Assembly: GCA_963770375.1 (NCBI GenBank)
Contig: CAVYPM010000029.1
Span: 186,001-250,000, forward strand
Direction: 5' to 3'
From: DASVBE01 sp963770375
Lineage (GTDB): Bacteria; Actinomycetota; Actinomycetes; Streptosporangiales; Streptosporangiaceae
DNA: 64,000 nucleotides
In this document: positions 50,735 to 59,003 of the stretch, piece after piece
How the letters are laid out: each line of letters starts with the position of its first letter
Numbering within the stretch: position 1 is the stretch's first letter
Position numbers and translations under genes: made by a program
The notes under the pieces: generated by a model
Seen by the model: the letters and a program-made list of their open reading frames with translations, nothing else
Database searches by the model: none
Told to the model about the DNA's origin: nothing

Positions 50735-51426
50735 ATGAGCAGGTTTGTGCTGATTCCCGGAGCGGGCGGGGCGGGCTGGTACTGGCACCGGGTGGTCCCG
50801 CTGCTGGAGGCGGCCGGGCACCAGGCGGTCGCGCTTGACCTGCCCGCCGACGACGAGACCGCGGGCCTGCCCGAGTACGCCGATCTCGCCGCGGCCGCGG
50901 CCCGCCAGGACGGCGGGGCCGACGGGCCGGCGGCACCGTGCTGGTGGCCCAGTCGCTGGGCGGCTTCACCGCGCCGCTGGTCTGCGACCGGGTCCCGGTG
51001 GACCTGCTGGTCCTGCTCAACGCGATGATCCCGGAGCCCGGTGAGACCGCGGGCGCCTGGGGGGACAACACGGGCGCGAATGCGGCCCGGGACGCCGCGG
51101 CGGCCGCGGGCGGCTACCCGCCCGGGTACGACCTGGAGACGTATTTCCTGCATGACGTGCCGCCGGAGATCGCCGCCGCGGGCGAGCCGTACCAGAAGCC
51201 CGAGGCGGAGATCGCGTTCAGCCAGCCGTGCGACATCAAGGAGTGGCCGGGCGTGCCGACCCGGGTGGTGGCCGGGCGCGACGACCGGTTCTTCCCGGCG
51301 GCGTTCCAGCGCCGGGTGGCCCGCGACCGGCTGGGCCTGGAGACCGACGAGGTGCCCGGCGGGCACCTGGCCGCGCTGTCCTACCCGGCCGAGCTGGCGG
51401 ACCGGCTGCTCGCGTACCTGGCCTGA
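50735..51426 (+). CDS. alpha/beta hydrolase (esterase/HNL-like), apparent frameshift
   Basis: Alpha/beta-fold hydrolase of about 230 residues when two frames are joined. The first part gives RFVLIPGAGGAGWYWHRVVP and ALDLPADDETAGLPEYADL. After a shift near 50930, the nucleophile elbow VAQSLGGFTAPLVCDR follows, then the acid region RVVAGRDDRFFPAAFQ and the catalytic His in PGGHLAALSYPAELADRLL. The opening loop and size resemble the RsbQ/hydroxynitrile-lyase/salicylate-esterase group. Start ATG 50735 follows GAGGTGACGT. The palindromic region upstream may control it. Confidence 0.78.
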
Positions 51427-51583
51427 TCAGGCCCGCCGCCGGCGGCGGCCGGGAGGCCGGGCCGCTGTCCTGCAGTTATCCCACCGCAGGCGGCCCGGCG
51501 CGGTCCAGCCTGCTGCCATCCGCCCCCTGCCACCGGCCAGCACCCCCTGGGCCGGGGCGGCTGGCCGGCGATACCGTCCGGTC

Positions 51584-53050
51584 ATGGACCTTGATCCCGC
51601 CACCGCGACCGCCGGCCAGCTCGCCCGGGCCATCTCCGAGCGCGAGCTGTCCAGCCGGGAACTGCTCGATCACCTGCTGGACCGGGCCGGGAAGATCAAC
51701 CCGCAGCTCAACGCGATCGTCGCCTGGGACACCGAGCGGGCCCGCGCCGCGGCGGACGCGGCCGACCAGGCCACCATGCGCGGCGAGATCGCCTGCCCGC
51801 TGCACGGGCTGCCGATGACGGTCAAGGACCTGTTCGAGACCGAGGGCCTGGTCACCACGGCGGGCGCGACCGAGCTGGCCGGGCACGTGCCGTCGGCTGA
51901 CGCGATCCCGGTGTCCCGGCTGAAGGCCGCGGGCGCGATCGTGTTCGGCAAGTCCAACACCCCGCGGTACGGCTCCGACCTGCAGACCGACAACCAGGTC
52001 TACGGCCGGACGAACAACCCGTGGGACCCGGCGCGGACGGCGGGCGGGTCGTCCGGCGGCGCGGCCGCCGCGGTGGCCGCCGGGCTGACCCCGCTCGAGC
52101 TGGGCAGCGACATCGGCGGCTCGATCCGCAACCCGTCGCACTACAACGGCGTGTACGGGCTCAAGCCGTCGTGGGGCATCGTGCCCAGCCGCGGGCACAT
52201 CCCCGGCCCGCCCGGCAGCCTGACCGAGGCGGACGTCGGCGTGACCGGCCCGATCGCGCGCTGCGTGGCCGACCTGCGGACGGTGCTCGGCCTGGTGTCG
52301 GGCCCGCGGCCGCAGGACGCGGCGGGCTGGCGGCTCGAGCTCGACGCCGGTCCTGACCGGGACGGCGTCGCCGGGCTCCGGGTGGCGACCGTGTTCGGCG
52401 CGGGCGAGGGCGTGCTGCCGCTGGCCGGCGACGTCCGCGCGCTTCTCGACGGGTTCGCGGCCCGGCTGGCCGGCGCCGGCGCCCAGGTCAGCGAGGTGCC
52501 GCTGCCGGTCCCGCTGGCCGACGGCTTCGGGCTGTGGCGCGATCTGGTGATGCCCATCATCGGCCTGGGGCTGCCGGAGCCGATGTACGCGGAGTTCGCC
52601 CGGCTGGAGGACGTGCCGGGTGACAACCTCGGCCTGGTCAACAGCAGGGCCATGGCCAGCCGGTACCGCACCTGGATGGGCGCGGTCGAGCGGCGCGAGC
52701 AGCAGCGTGAGGTGTGGTCGCGGTTCTTCGGCGGCTGGGACGTTCTGCTCGCGCCGGTCATGCCGACCACGGCGTACCCGCACGACACCGAGCGGCCGAT
52801 GCCGGAGCGGCTGGTCGACATCGACGGCGTGGCCGTGCCCAACTTCTCGATGATCGCCTGGTGCGGGGCGATCGGCTCGGTGCTGCTGCCGGTGGTCACG
52901 GTGCCGGCGGGGGTCACCGCGGACGGTCTGCCGGCCGGCGTCCAGATCGTCGGCCCGTTCCTGTCCGACCTGCGGCTGCTGCGGCTCGCCGAGCTCATCG
53001 ACGCCGCGGCCGGGCCAGGATTTACTCCCCCGCCGCCCCTGGCTCCTTGA
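51584..53050 (+). CDS. amidase signature family protein
   Basis: Amidase of 488 residues with the Ser-cisSer-Lys triad. The Lys is in LPMTVKDLFETEGLVTT, the GGSSGG motif reads RTAGGSSGGAAAAVAAGL, and the nucleophile Ser is in LGSDIGGSIRNPSHYNGVYG. The late DVLLAPVMPTTAYPHD and the C-terminal GLPAGVQIVGPFLSDLRLL match the family. It hydrolyses an amide to acid and ammonia; GatA is excluded because gatB/gatC are absent and the spacing differs. ATG 51584 gives the normal N-terminus. It is 157 bases after the hydrolase gene, so a separate promoter is likely. Confidence 0.9.
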   Translation: MDLDPATATAGQLARAISERELSSRELLDHLLDRAGKINPQLNAIVAWDTERARAAADAADQATMRGEIACPLHGLPMTVKDLFETEGLVTTAGATELAGHVPSADAIPVSRLKAAGAIVFGKSNTPRYGSDLQTDNQVYGRTNNPWDPARTAGGSSGGAAAAVAAGLTPLELGSDIGGSIRNPSHYNGVYGLKPSWGIVPSRGHIPGPPGSLTEADVGVTGPIARCVADLRTVLGLVSGPRPQDAAGWRLELDAGPDRDGVAGLRVATVFGAGEGVLPLAGDVRALLDGFAARLAGAGAQVSEVPLPVPLADGFGLWRDLVMPIIGLGLPEPMYAEFARLEDVPGDNLGLVNSRAMASRYRTWMGAVERREQQREVWSRFFGGWDVLLAPVMPTTAYPHDTERPMPERLVDIDGVAVPNFSMIAWCGAIGSVLLPVVTVPAGVTADGLPAGVQIVGPFLSDLRLLRLAELIDAAAGPGFTPPPPLAP

Positions 53051-53125
53051 TCTTTAACCGGCCGGCCCGTCAGAATGGGCGCCAGATTTGTCCCAGAGAC
53101 TCCGTCCCAGAGACAGGGGACCGGT

Positions 53126-53803
53126 ATGGCGATTAGGTCGGCGGCCGACCCGGCGGACATGCTGGGCCAGGTGGGCAAGCACTGGGGCTGGGCGCTGGCG
53201 TTCGGCCTCGTCACCCTGGCGGCCGGGATCGCAACCCTGGTCTGGCCGGGCAAAACCCTGATTGTCATCGCGGTCGTGTTCGGCTTCCAGCTGGTCGTCA
53301 CCGGCATCTTCCGGTTCGTCTCCGCGTTCGCGTTCGACATGTCCGGCGGCTCCCGGGTGCTGATGGCCCTGCTCGGCGCGTTCTCCCTGATCATCGGCCT
53401 GTACGCGCTCCGGCACGTGCTGATCAGCGTGCTCGCGCTGGCCGTGCTGCTGGGCATCTACTGGGTGATCAACGGGGTGTTCGAGGTGTTCACCGCGCTG
53501 TCCCACAAGGAGATGGACGCCCGCGGCTGGACCATTCTGATGGGCTGCCTGAGCGTGGCTGCCGGGCTGATCATTCTGCTGTATCCCGGCATCTCGCTGC
53601 TGGTGCTGGCCACGATCGTCGCCGTGTGGCTGCTGATCTTCGGCGTCGGCGAGATCTTCCTGGCCTTCCAGCTGCGCCTGGCTGCGCCATCGCTAGCTCA
53701 CGTGCCGGATCATCGCCGGGCTGGCCGCGGCCCGCTCCAGGAACGCGGTGATCCGGCGAGCCTCGGCGTCGCCGGCCAGGCTGGGGGCGAACGTGTCAAG
53801 TGA
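53126..53803 (+). CDS. HdeD/DUF308 family membrane protein
   Basis: Membrane protein with six hydrophobic segments in three DUF308 hairpins: ALAFGLVTLAAGIATLVWPG, VFGFQLVVTGIFRFVSAFAF, ALLGAFSLIIGLYALRHVLI and GWTILMGCLSVAAGLIILLY. E. coli HdeD acts in acid resistance; actinobacterial copies have no proven role. ATG 53126 follows GGGGACCGGT. The hydrophobic part ends at about 53685 (FGVGEIFLAFQLRLA). The last 37 codons, antisense to a convergent hydrolase, are hydrophilic and unlike the family, so the natural stop may have been lost by an indel or junction near 53690. Confidence 0.8.
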   Translation: MAIRSAADPADMLGQVGKHWGWALAFGLVTLAAGIATLVWPGKTLIVIAVVFGFQLVVTGIFRFVSAFAFDMSGGSRVLMALLGAFSLIIGLYALRHVLISVLALAVLLGIYWVINGVFEVFTALSHKEMDARGWTILMGCLSVAAGLIILLYPGISLLVLATIVAVWLLIFGVGEIFLAFQLRLAAPSLAHVPDHRRAGRGPLQERGDPASLGVAGQAGGERVK

Positions 53804-54262
53804 CCGCCCGGTTCCCCAGCCGCGCAGGACCTCGTCCAGCTCGGCCTGGGCCGCGGGTGTCGGTGGGCGGGCCGACGTGCCGTACAGCACCAGGCCGGAG
53901 ACCGGGTGCCCGGCCGCGAACCGGATGGCCAGAGGGCCGCCCTCACTGAAGCCGAGGACGACCGGCGCGGCCGCCCCGCAGGCGGCAGCCACCGCGGCCA
54001 GATCCTCAACCCGCTCGGCGGCCGTCGGTGTAGCGCCGGTCGGGTCGGAAAGCCCGGTGCCGAGCTTGTCGTAGCGGATCAGCCGCGCGTGCCGGGACAG
54101 CCCGCGCACGAACCGGCGGTAGCCAGTCAGCTGCCACTGGAGCTCGAGATGCGAGTGCATGCCGGGGACCAGCAGCAGGTCAGGCGGCCCGGTGCCGGTC
54201 ACCTGGTAGGCCAGCGCGCCGCGCGGCCCAGGTGCGTACCGGGTCGCCGGAGTCGCCGTCAC
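53693..54262 (-). CDS. alpha/beta hydrolase, C-terminally short
   Basis: N-terminal two thirds of an alpha/beta hydrolase: LAYQVTGTGPPDLLLVPGMH, a Tyr-Asp-Lys loop LIRYDKLGTGLSD and the nucleophile elbow VVLGFSEGGPLAIRFAAGHP. This opening is typical of hydrolase domains related to those fused to adenylate cyclases. The chain ends at 189 residues (RAAASPAMIRHVS), before the position where the catalytic Asp and His would lie; relatives are 260-290 residues. The stop lies at the convergent HdeD gene. It is probably a truncated, inactive remnant. Confidence 0.65.
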   Translation of the reverse strand: MTATPATRYAPGPRGALAYQVTGTGPPDLLLVPGMHSHLELQWQLTGYRRFVRGLSRHARLIRYDKLGTGLSDPTGATPTAAERVEDLAAVAAACGAAAPVVLGFSEGGPLAIRFAAGHPVSGLVLYGTSARPPTPAAQAELDEVLRGWGTGRSLDTFAPSLAGDAEARRITAFLERAAASPAMIRHVS

Positions 54263-54333
54263 CGGCTCATTATCCGCTGGAATACCCGAACTCGGGGACG
54301 CCCGGGCGGTGCCCAGGACTGCAGTCTCGGGCC

Positions 54334-54462
54334 ATGGACACCATCACTATTCCCCGGCGGCGGCGCCCCCGGCGGGCCCGCACCACATGGGCCCGCACCG
54401 CGGTAGCCGGCGCCGCTCTGCTGGCCGGCTACCCCACCAGGACCTGCGGGATCCACCGGTGA
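54334..54462 (+). CDS. possible 42-residue membrane peptide coupled to the oxidoreductase gene
   Basis: ATG 54334 opens a frame of 42 codons with an Arg-rich start (MDTITIPRRRRPRRARTTW) and a short hydrophobic stretch (TAVAGAALLAGY). Its TGA overlaps the GTG of the next gene as GTGA. The overlap suggests translational coupling, but no strong ribosome site precedes it, so it may be chance. Confidence 0.35.
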   Translation: MDTITIPRRRRPRRARTTWARTAVAGAALLAGYPTRTCGIHR

Positions 54463-55592
54463 CCCGGGAGGCGGAGGTCTATGACGTGGTCATCGCCGGC
54501 GGCCGCATCGCGGGCGCCGCGACCGCGCTGCTGCTGGCCCGGGCCGGGCTGCGGGTGCTGGTGGCGGAGCGGGCCGCGGAGGGAACCGACACCGTCAGCG
54601 GCCACCTGATCAAGCCGGACGGCCTGGCCCGGCTGAGCGCCTGGGGCGTGCTGCCCGGGCTGCTGGCCACCGGGTGCCCGCCGATCACCGGGGCGGAGCT
54701 GGTCGTGGACGGCCGACCACTGCCCGGTATCCGCTGGCCGGAGGGCCTGCCAGCGCCGCTCGCGCCGCGCCGGCACGTGCTGGACCGGCTGCTCCAGCAG
54801 CACGCCCGGCGGGCCGGCGCCACCGTTCGCTGCGCGACTAGTTTCCGTTCCCGGGACGGCCACGTCATCACACTGAGCGACCGCACGGTGCGGGCGCGCC
54901 TGCTGATCGGGGCCGACGGCCGCCACTCCGCGGTCGCGCGGGCCGTCGGTGCCGCGTACCTGGACAAACGACCCGGGCGGTCCAGCGCCTGGTACGCCTA
55001 CTGGGACGGGTCGCCGCTGCGCGGGCTGCGGGTTGAGCTGGGACGCGGGATATTCGCGGGGGCGTTCCCGACCCACGACCAGAAGGTGCTGGCCTTCGTC
55101 CAGCTGCCCGTCGCCGGGTGGCGGCCAGGGCAGGGTCACCGGCAGCTCCGCGACGGCCTGCGGGCCTGCCGCACGGTCGGCGACGCGCTCGGTCCAGCCC
55201 GGCTGGCCAGCCCCGTTGTCGGTGCCCGTGACCTGCCCGTCTACTTCCGGCAGGCGGCCGGCGCCGACTGGGCCCTGGTCGGCGACGCGGCGCATCACAA
55301 GGACCCGCTCGCGGCCCGGGGTATCGCCGACGCGCTGCTCGGCGCCGAGCTGCTGGCCGGCTACGTGCTCCAGGGCTGGGCCGGCGATCTGCCCGGCGCG
55401 CTCAGCGCGTATTCCGGCGAAGTGCGCCGCCTGCTCCAGCCCACCGCCGATCTCAACGACCGGCTGGCCCGGCTCGACCTGACCGGCGACGGGCTGCGAT
55501 CCGGCTGGCAGGCACTGCACGCCGCCGAGATCGAGCTGGTCAGCAGCCCGGCGCCGCGGCCGGCTCACCGCTGGCCCGTGCGCCTGCGCTAA
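54459..55592 (+). CDS. FAD-dependent oxidoreductase (aromatic hydroxylase/geranylgeranyl reductase-like)
   Basis: Group A flavoprotein of 377 residues. The FAD motif is VYDVVIAGGRIAGAATALLL, the second FAD/NADPH motif is ARLLIGADGRHSAVARAVG and the third is WALVGDAAHHKDPLAARGIA. It has the PHBH-type fold of aromatic hydroxylases, halogenases and geranylgeranyl reductases. Start GTG 54459 places the Rossmann motif at residue 8. The frame is open far upstream, but that part is not family-like. A SnoaL-like gene lies downstream, a pairing seen in polyketide and aromatic metabolism, though no such cluster is present. Confidence 0.85.
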   Translation: MTREAEVYDVVIAGGRIAGAATALLLARAGLRVLVAERAAEGTDTVSGHLIKPDGLARLSAWGVLPGLLATGCPPITGAELVVDGRPLPGIRWPEGLPAPLAPRRHVLDRLLQQHARRAGATVRCATSFRSRDGHVITLSDRTVRARLLIGADGRHSAVARAVGAAYLDKRPGRSSAWYAYWDGSPLRGLRVELGRGIFAGAFPTHDQKVLAFVQLPVAGWRPGQGHRQLRDGLRACRTVGDALGPARLASPVVGARDLPVYFRQAAGADWALVGDAAHHKDPLAARGIADALLGAELLAGYVLQGWAGDLPGALSAYSGEVRRLLQPTADLNDRLARLDLTGDGLRSGWQALHAAEIELVSSPAPRPAHRWPVRLR

Positions 55593-55700
55593 CCGCCGCC
55601 GGGCCCGCTGCCAGGCTGGCCGGCCTGCGCGCGGAGCTGACCCGGAAGACCCCAGGTTGCTGGGGTTACCCGGGGCTGGCGGCCGCCGAAGGATGGCGGC

Positions 55701-56123
55701 ATGACAGCTACCGAGCAGAACAAGGAAATCGTCCGCGACTACATCGACCGGCTCTTCACCAAGGGCGACCTGACCGCGGTCGACGACTACCTCGCCGAGG
55801 ACTACGTCGACCACGATCCCCCGTTCGGCACCCCGGGCGGCCGCGAGGGCATGCGCGGGGCGGCCGCCATGTTCCGGGAGGCGTTCCCCGACTGGCACAC
55901 CGAGATCGGGCACCTGATCGCCGAGGGCGACCTGGTGTGCGAGCAGTTCACCGCCAGCGGCGTTCAGCGCGGCGCGGTGATGGGCGTGCCGCCCACCGGC
56001 AAGACCGTCACGCTGCCCGGCATCCAGATCTTCCGGATCTCCGGCGGCAAGATCGCCGAGCGCTGGGGGCAGCTCGACGAGCTGGGCCTGCTGCGCCAGC
56101 TCGGCCTGGTCAGCGGCCCGTGA
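55701..56123 (+). CDS. SnoaL-like ester cyclase / NTF2-fold protein
   Basis: A 140-residue NTF2-fold protein of the SnoaL/ester-cyclase family. NKEIVRDYIDRLFTKGDLTA, YLAEDYVDHDPPFGTPGGRE, FREAFPDWHTEIGHLIAEGD and KIAERWGQLDELGLLRQLG follow the usual family order. The conserved DWH and ERW positions are present. Many such proteins are catalytic or binding subunits of unknown substrate. Start ATG 55701. Confidence 0.88.
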   Translation: MTATEQNKEIVRDYIDRLFTKGDLTAVDDYLAEDYVDHDPPFGTPGGREGMRGAAAMFREAFPDWHTEIGHLIAEGDLVCEQFTASGVQRGAVMGVPPTGKTVTLPGIQIFRISGGKIAERWGQLDELGLLRQLGLVSGP

Positions 56124-56142
56124 CCGGCCTACCGTGAGGTTC

Positions 56143-57254
56143 ATGGGGGCGGGGACCGCGCCCGGGGCTGGCCGAGCGGCGGGTCGCCGATCTCGTGCGG
56201 CGCTGCTACGCGGGGCTGGGCGCGGACCAGCTGCAGCACGAGGTGCTGGCCCGGCTGCGCCGGATCGTGCCGGTGGACGCCGCGTTCTTCGCCACCGTGG
56301 ACCCGGTGACGCTGCTGTTCACCGGCGCGGTGGCGGATGACCCGCTGGGCGCGGCCACCCCACTGTTCCTGGACAACGAGTTCGGCCAGGCGGACGTGAA
56401 CAAGTTCGCCGCACTGGCTGCGCCGCCCGGCCGGGGCCGGCGCCCGGATCACCTCGCTGGACCGGGCCACCCGGGGCGACCGGGCGGCCAGCCACCGCTA
56501 CCGGGAGATCATGGCGCCGCTGGGCCTGGGCGACGAGGTGCGCGCCGCGCTGGTCGCCGGGCAGCACTGCTGGGGCGTCCTGTGCCTGCACCGGGAGGAC
56601 TCCCCAGCCGGGTTCACCGGCCAGGAGATCCGGGTCGTGCAGCAGATCGCGCCGCACGTCGCGGAGGGACTGCGCCGGGCGGTGGCCGCCGGCCGGGCCG
56701 GGGCTGGCGGCGAGGGCACCGGCGGCGAGCCGGCCACGCCGGGGATCATCGTCCTGGATGCGGACCTGGCCGCGGTGTCGGTCAGCGCCGAGGCCAGCTA
56801 CTGGGTGGCCGAGCTGGCCCACCTGCCCGGGAGCCGGCTGGGCGAGCTGCCCGTGCCGGTGTACGCGGCCGCGGCCCGGCTGGCCCGGGCCGAGCAGCAG
56901 CCCGACCCGGCGCTCCTGCCGACGGTGCGGGTCCGCACCCAGGGCGGCCGCTGGCTGGCGGTGCACGCCACCCGGCTGACCGGGCCGGCCGGGCCGCAGA
57001 CCGGGGTGGTACTGGAGCCGGCCGCACCGGCCCAGCTCAGCTCGCTGTTCCTGAGCGCCTACGGGCTCACCCCGGCGCAGGTCCGGGTGGCCGGGCTGGT
57101 CCTGCAGGGATACTCGACCCGGCAGATCACCGGCCAGCTGCACATCTCCGCGAACACCGTGCAGGAGCACCTGACCGCGGTGTTCGACAAGGTTGGCGTG
57201 CGCAGCCGCCGCGAGCTCGCGGCCACCCTGCTCAGCGGCCAGCCCCGGCCTTAG
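56143..57254 (+). CDS. LuxR family transcriptional regulator, apparent frameshifts
   Basis: Regulator with a GAF-like sensor part and a C-terminal LuxR helix-turn-helix (LTPAQVRVAGLVLQGYSTRQ, ITGQLHISANTVQEHLTAVF). The probable start is ATG 56143. A shift near 56165 leads into AERRVADLVRRCYAGLGADQ, and a second near 56435 leads into RITSLDRATRGDRAASHRYR and the rest. Joined length is about 370 residues, normal for this actinobacterial group. The stop codon overlaps that of the convergent TetR gene (TTAG). The ligand is unknown. Confidence 0.75.
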
Positions 57255-57919
57255 CCGGCACTGACCCCGTCGACGGGAGCCGGGCGCGGCACCGCAGCCC
57301 CGTCCGCGCTAGCCGCGCCGTTCGGGCTGGCCGCGGGCTGCCATAAAGCCAGCTGGGCGTCGATGAGCCGCGTCAGCCGCTCCTCGTCGAACCGGTCCGG
57401 GTACAGCAGCGCGTGCACGGACAGGCCGTCGATCAGCCCGCCGAGCAGGTCGGCGATCACCTCGGGATCGCCCGGCGCCAGCTCGCCGCGCTCCTGCGCG
57501 GACACGATGAGCGCGATCAGCATCCGCTGCCAGTGCGCGGCCTCGCGCCGCTGCACCTGGCGCAGCCCGTCGTTGACCAGCGCCCGGCTCCAGAAGCTCA
57601 TCTCCAGGATGGTCTCCCTGGCCTGCTGCCGCCCCAGCGGGACCGTGTCGAGGCAGAAGGCGCGGAGCGCCGCAAGGCCCTCCTTGGGCTCGAGCAGGTC
57701 GCTCATCCGCCGCTTGATCGTGGCGTGCGACATGTGCAGCGCCTCGAGCAGGATGTCGTCCTTGCGCTCGAAGTAGTGCGCCAGCACGCCGGTGGAGTAA
57801 CCCGCCTCGCGGGCGATCTCCCGGGTGGTCGCCCCGTCGATGCCGCTATCCGCGATAACGTTCCAGGCCGCCTGCGCGAGCTCGCGCCGGCGCTGGTCGT
57901 GGTCAACGATCTTGGGCAT
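57251..57919 (-). CDS. TetR family transcriptional regulator
   Basis: TetR-type repressor of 222 residues. The DNA-binding domain reads RRELAQAAWNVIADSGIDGA then TTREIAREAGYSTGVLAHYF, with ERKDDILLEAL closing helix 4. The C-terminal ligand domain resembles the BetI/AcrR-like C-terminal group (LLGGLIDGLSVHALLYPDRF). Start ATG 57919 (MPKIVDHD) has GGGAGCGGGT upstream. It is divergent from the transketolase operon, whose promoter spacer holds a perfect CGGACGTCCG palindrome, so it very probably represses that operon and possibly itself. Confidence 0.9.
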   Translation of the reverse strand: MPKIVDHDQRRRELAQAAWNVIADSGIDGATTREIAREAGYSTGVLAHYFERKDDILLEALHMSHATIKRRMSDLLEPKEGLAALRAFCLDTVPLGRQQARETILEMSFWSRALVNDGLRQVQRREAAHWQRMLIALIVSAQERGELAPGDPEVIADLLGGLIDGLSVHALLYPDRFDEERLTRLIDAQLALWQPAASPNGAASADGAAVPRPAPVDGVSAG

Positions 57920-57974
57920 ACCCGCTCCCGGACATAACGGTTCTGGCACGGAAAGGCGTGAGAAGGCCGCTACC

Positions 57975-58003
57975 TTGTCTTATATCGGACGTCCGTCTAT
58001 AGT
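57975..58003 (+). promoter_or_regulatory. promoter of the transketolase operon (TTGTCT-17-TATAGT)
   Basis: TTGTCT (57975-57980) and TATAGT (57998-58003) are separated by exactly 17 bases and point toward the transketolase genes. The predicted start site near 58010 leaves a leader of about 65 bases before TTG 58074. Confidence 0.7.
57986..57995. promoter_or_regulatory. TetR operator candidate CGGACGTCCG
   Basis: A perfect 10-bp palindrome located inside the -35/-10 spacer of the operon promoter and 66 bases from the TetR start. The position predicts repression by blocking RNA polymerase. Confidence 0.65.
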
Positions 58004-58073
58004 AACCAACCTCACTCCTGCCCCGCTGGAGGCTTTGGTTCGCCTCCGCATCAGCCCTGCTGGAGGCCAGGTT

Positions 58074-59003
58074 TTGGCTACTGAGGCACGCACCGGCGCC
58101 CCCCTTCCGGCCCGCGGCACCGCTGAGCGTGCCCAGCTGATCAGCCTGCTGACGGCGAAGGCCAAGCTGGTCCGGCGGGAGACCGTCCGGCTGACCAGGA
58201 TCGCCGGCGCGGGGCACTACACCGGCACATTCTCCGCCGCCGAGCTGTTCGCCGCGCTGTACTACGCGCAGCTGCGCTACCGGCCCGGGCAGCCGGACTG
58301 GCCGGACCGGGACCGGTTCGTGCTGAGCAAGGGGCACGCCGCGATCGGCCTGTACCCGGTGCTCGCCGACGTCGGCTTCTTCGACCCGGCGCTGCTGGAC
58401 AACTACACCCGGCTGCACAGCCGGTTCGGCGACCACCCGGACATGCGCAAGATCCCGGGCATCGACTTCAGCTCCGGGTCGCTGGGCCACGGGCTGTCCA
58501 CCACGCTGGGCATGACCCTGGCCGCCCGGGTGCAGGGCCGCCCCTACCGCAGCTACGTGATCCTCGGCGACGGCGAGCTGTGCGAGGGCCAGGTGTGGGA
58601 GGCCGCGATGGCGGCCGGCCACTACCGGGCCGGCTCGCTGGTCGCGATCGTGGACCGCAACCAGCTGTCCATCGACGGCCCGACCGAGTCGATCATGGGC
58701 GTGGAGCCGCTGGACGAGAAGTTCCGCGCGTTCCGCTGGCAGGTGCAGCGCATCGACGGGCACGACTTCGACGCGATCCTGGACGCGTTCGCCGGCCTGC
58801 ACACCGATCCGCACGGCCCGCCGCAGATGATCATCGCCGACACGGTCAAGGGCCGCGGCGTGCAGCGGATGGAGCTGGACACCAACTGGCACGTGGGCAA
58901 CCTGGTCGGCGCGGACTACGACGACGTGCTGGCCGAGATCGAGGCGGGCCTGCAGCCGGTCACCGCCGGGCGGGACGGGCAGGCGGGCGGCGGCAATGAC
59001 TGA
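58074..59003 (+). CDS. transketolase N-terminal (TPP-binding) subunit
   Basis: First half of a split transketolase, 309 residues. RLTRIAGAGHYTGTFSAAEL, DRFVLSKGHAAIGLYPVLAD and SGSLGHGLSTTLGMTLAARV match the family. The TPP/metal motif runs from GDGELCEGQVWEAAMAAGHY to DRNQLSID. It binds thiamine diphosphate and, with the partner encoded next, should transfer two-carbon ketol units. The ATG-poor upstream region and GGAGG seven bases before it favour TTG 58074, which lies after the mapped promoter. Its stop overlaps the start of the second subunit. Context suggests catabolism of an unusual sugar rather than the housekeeping pentose cycle. Confidence 0.87.
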   Translation: MATEARTGAPLPARGTAERAQLISLLTAKAKLVRRETVRLTRIAGAGHYTGTFSAAELFAALYYAQLRYRPGQPDWPDRDRFVLSKGHAAIGLYPVLADVGFFDPALLDNYTRLHSRFGDHPDMRKIPGIDFSSGSLGHGLSTTLGMTLAARVQGRPYRSYVILGDGELCEGQVWEAAMAAGHYRAGSLVAIVDRNQLSIDGPTESIMGVEPLDEKFRAFRWQVQRIDGHDFDAILDAFAGLHTDPHGPPQMIIADTVKGRGVQRMELDTNWHVGNLVGADYDDVLAEIEAGLQPVTAGRDGQAGGGND

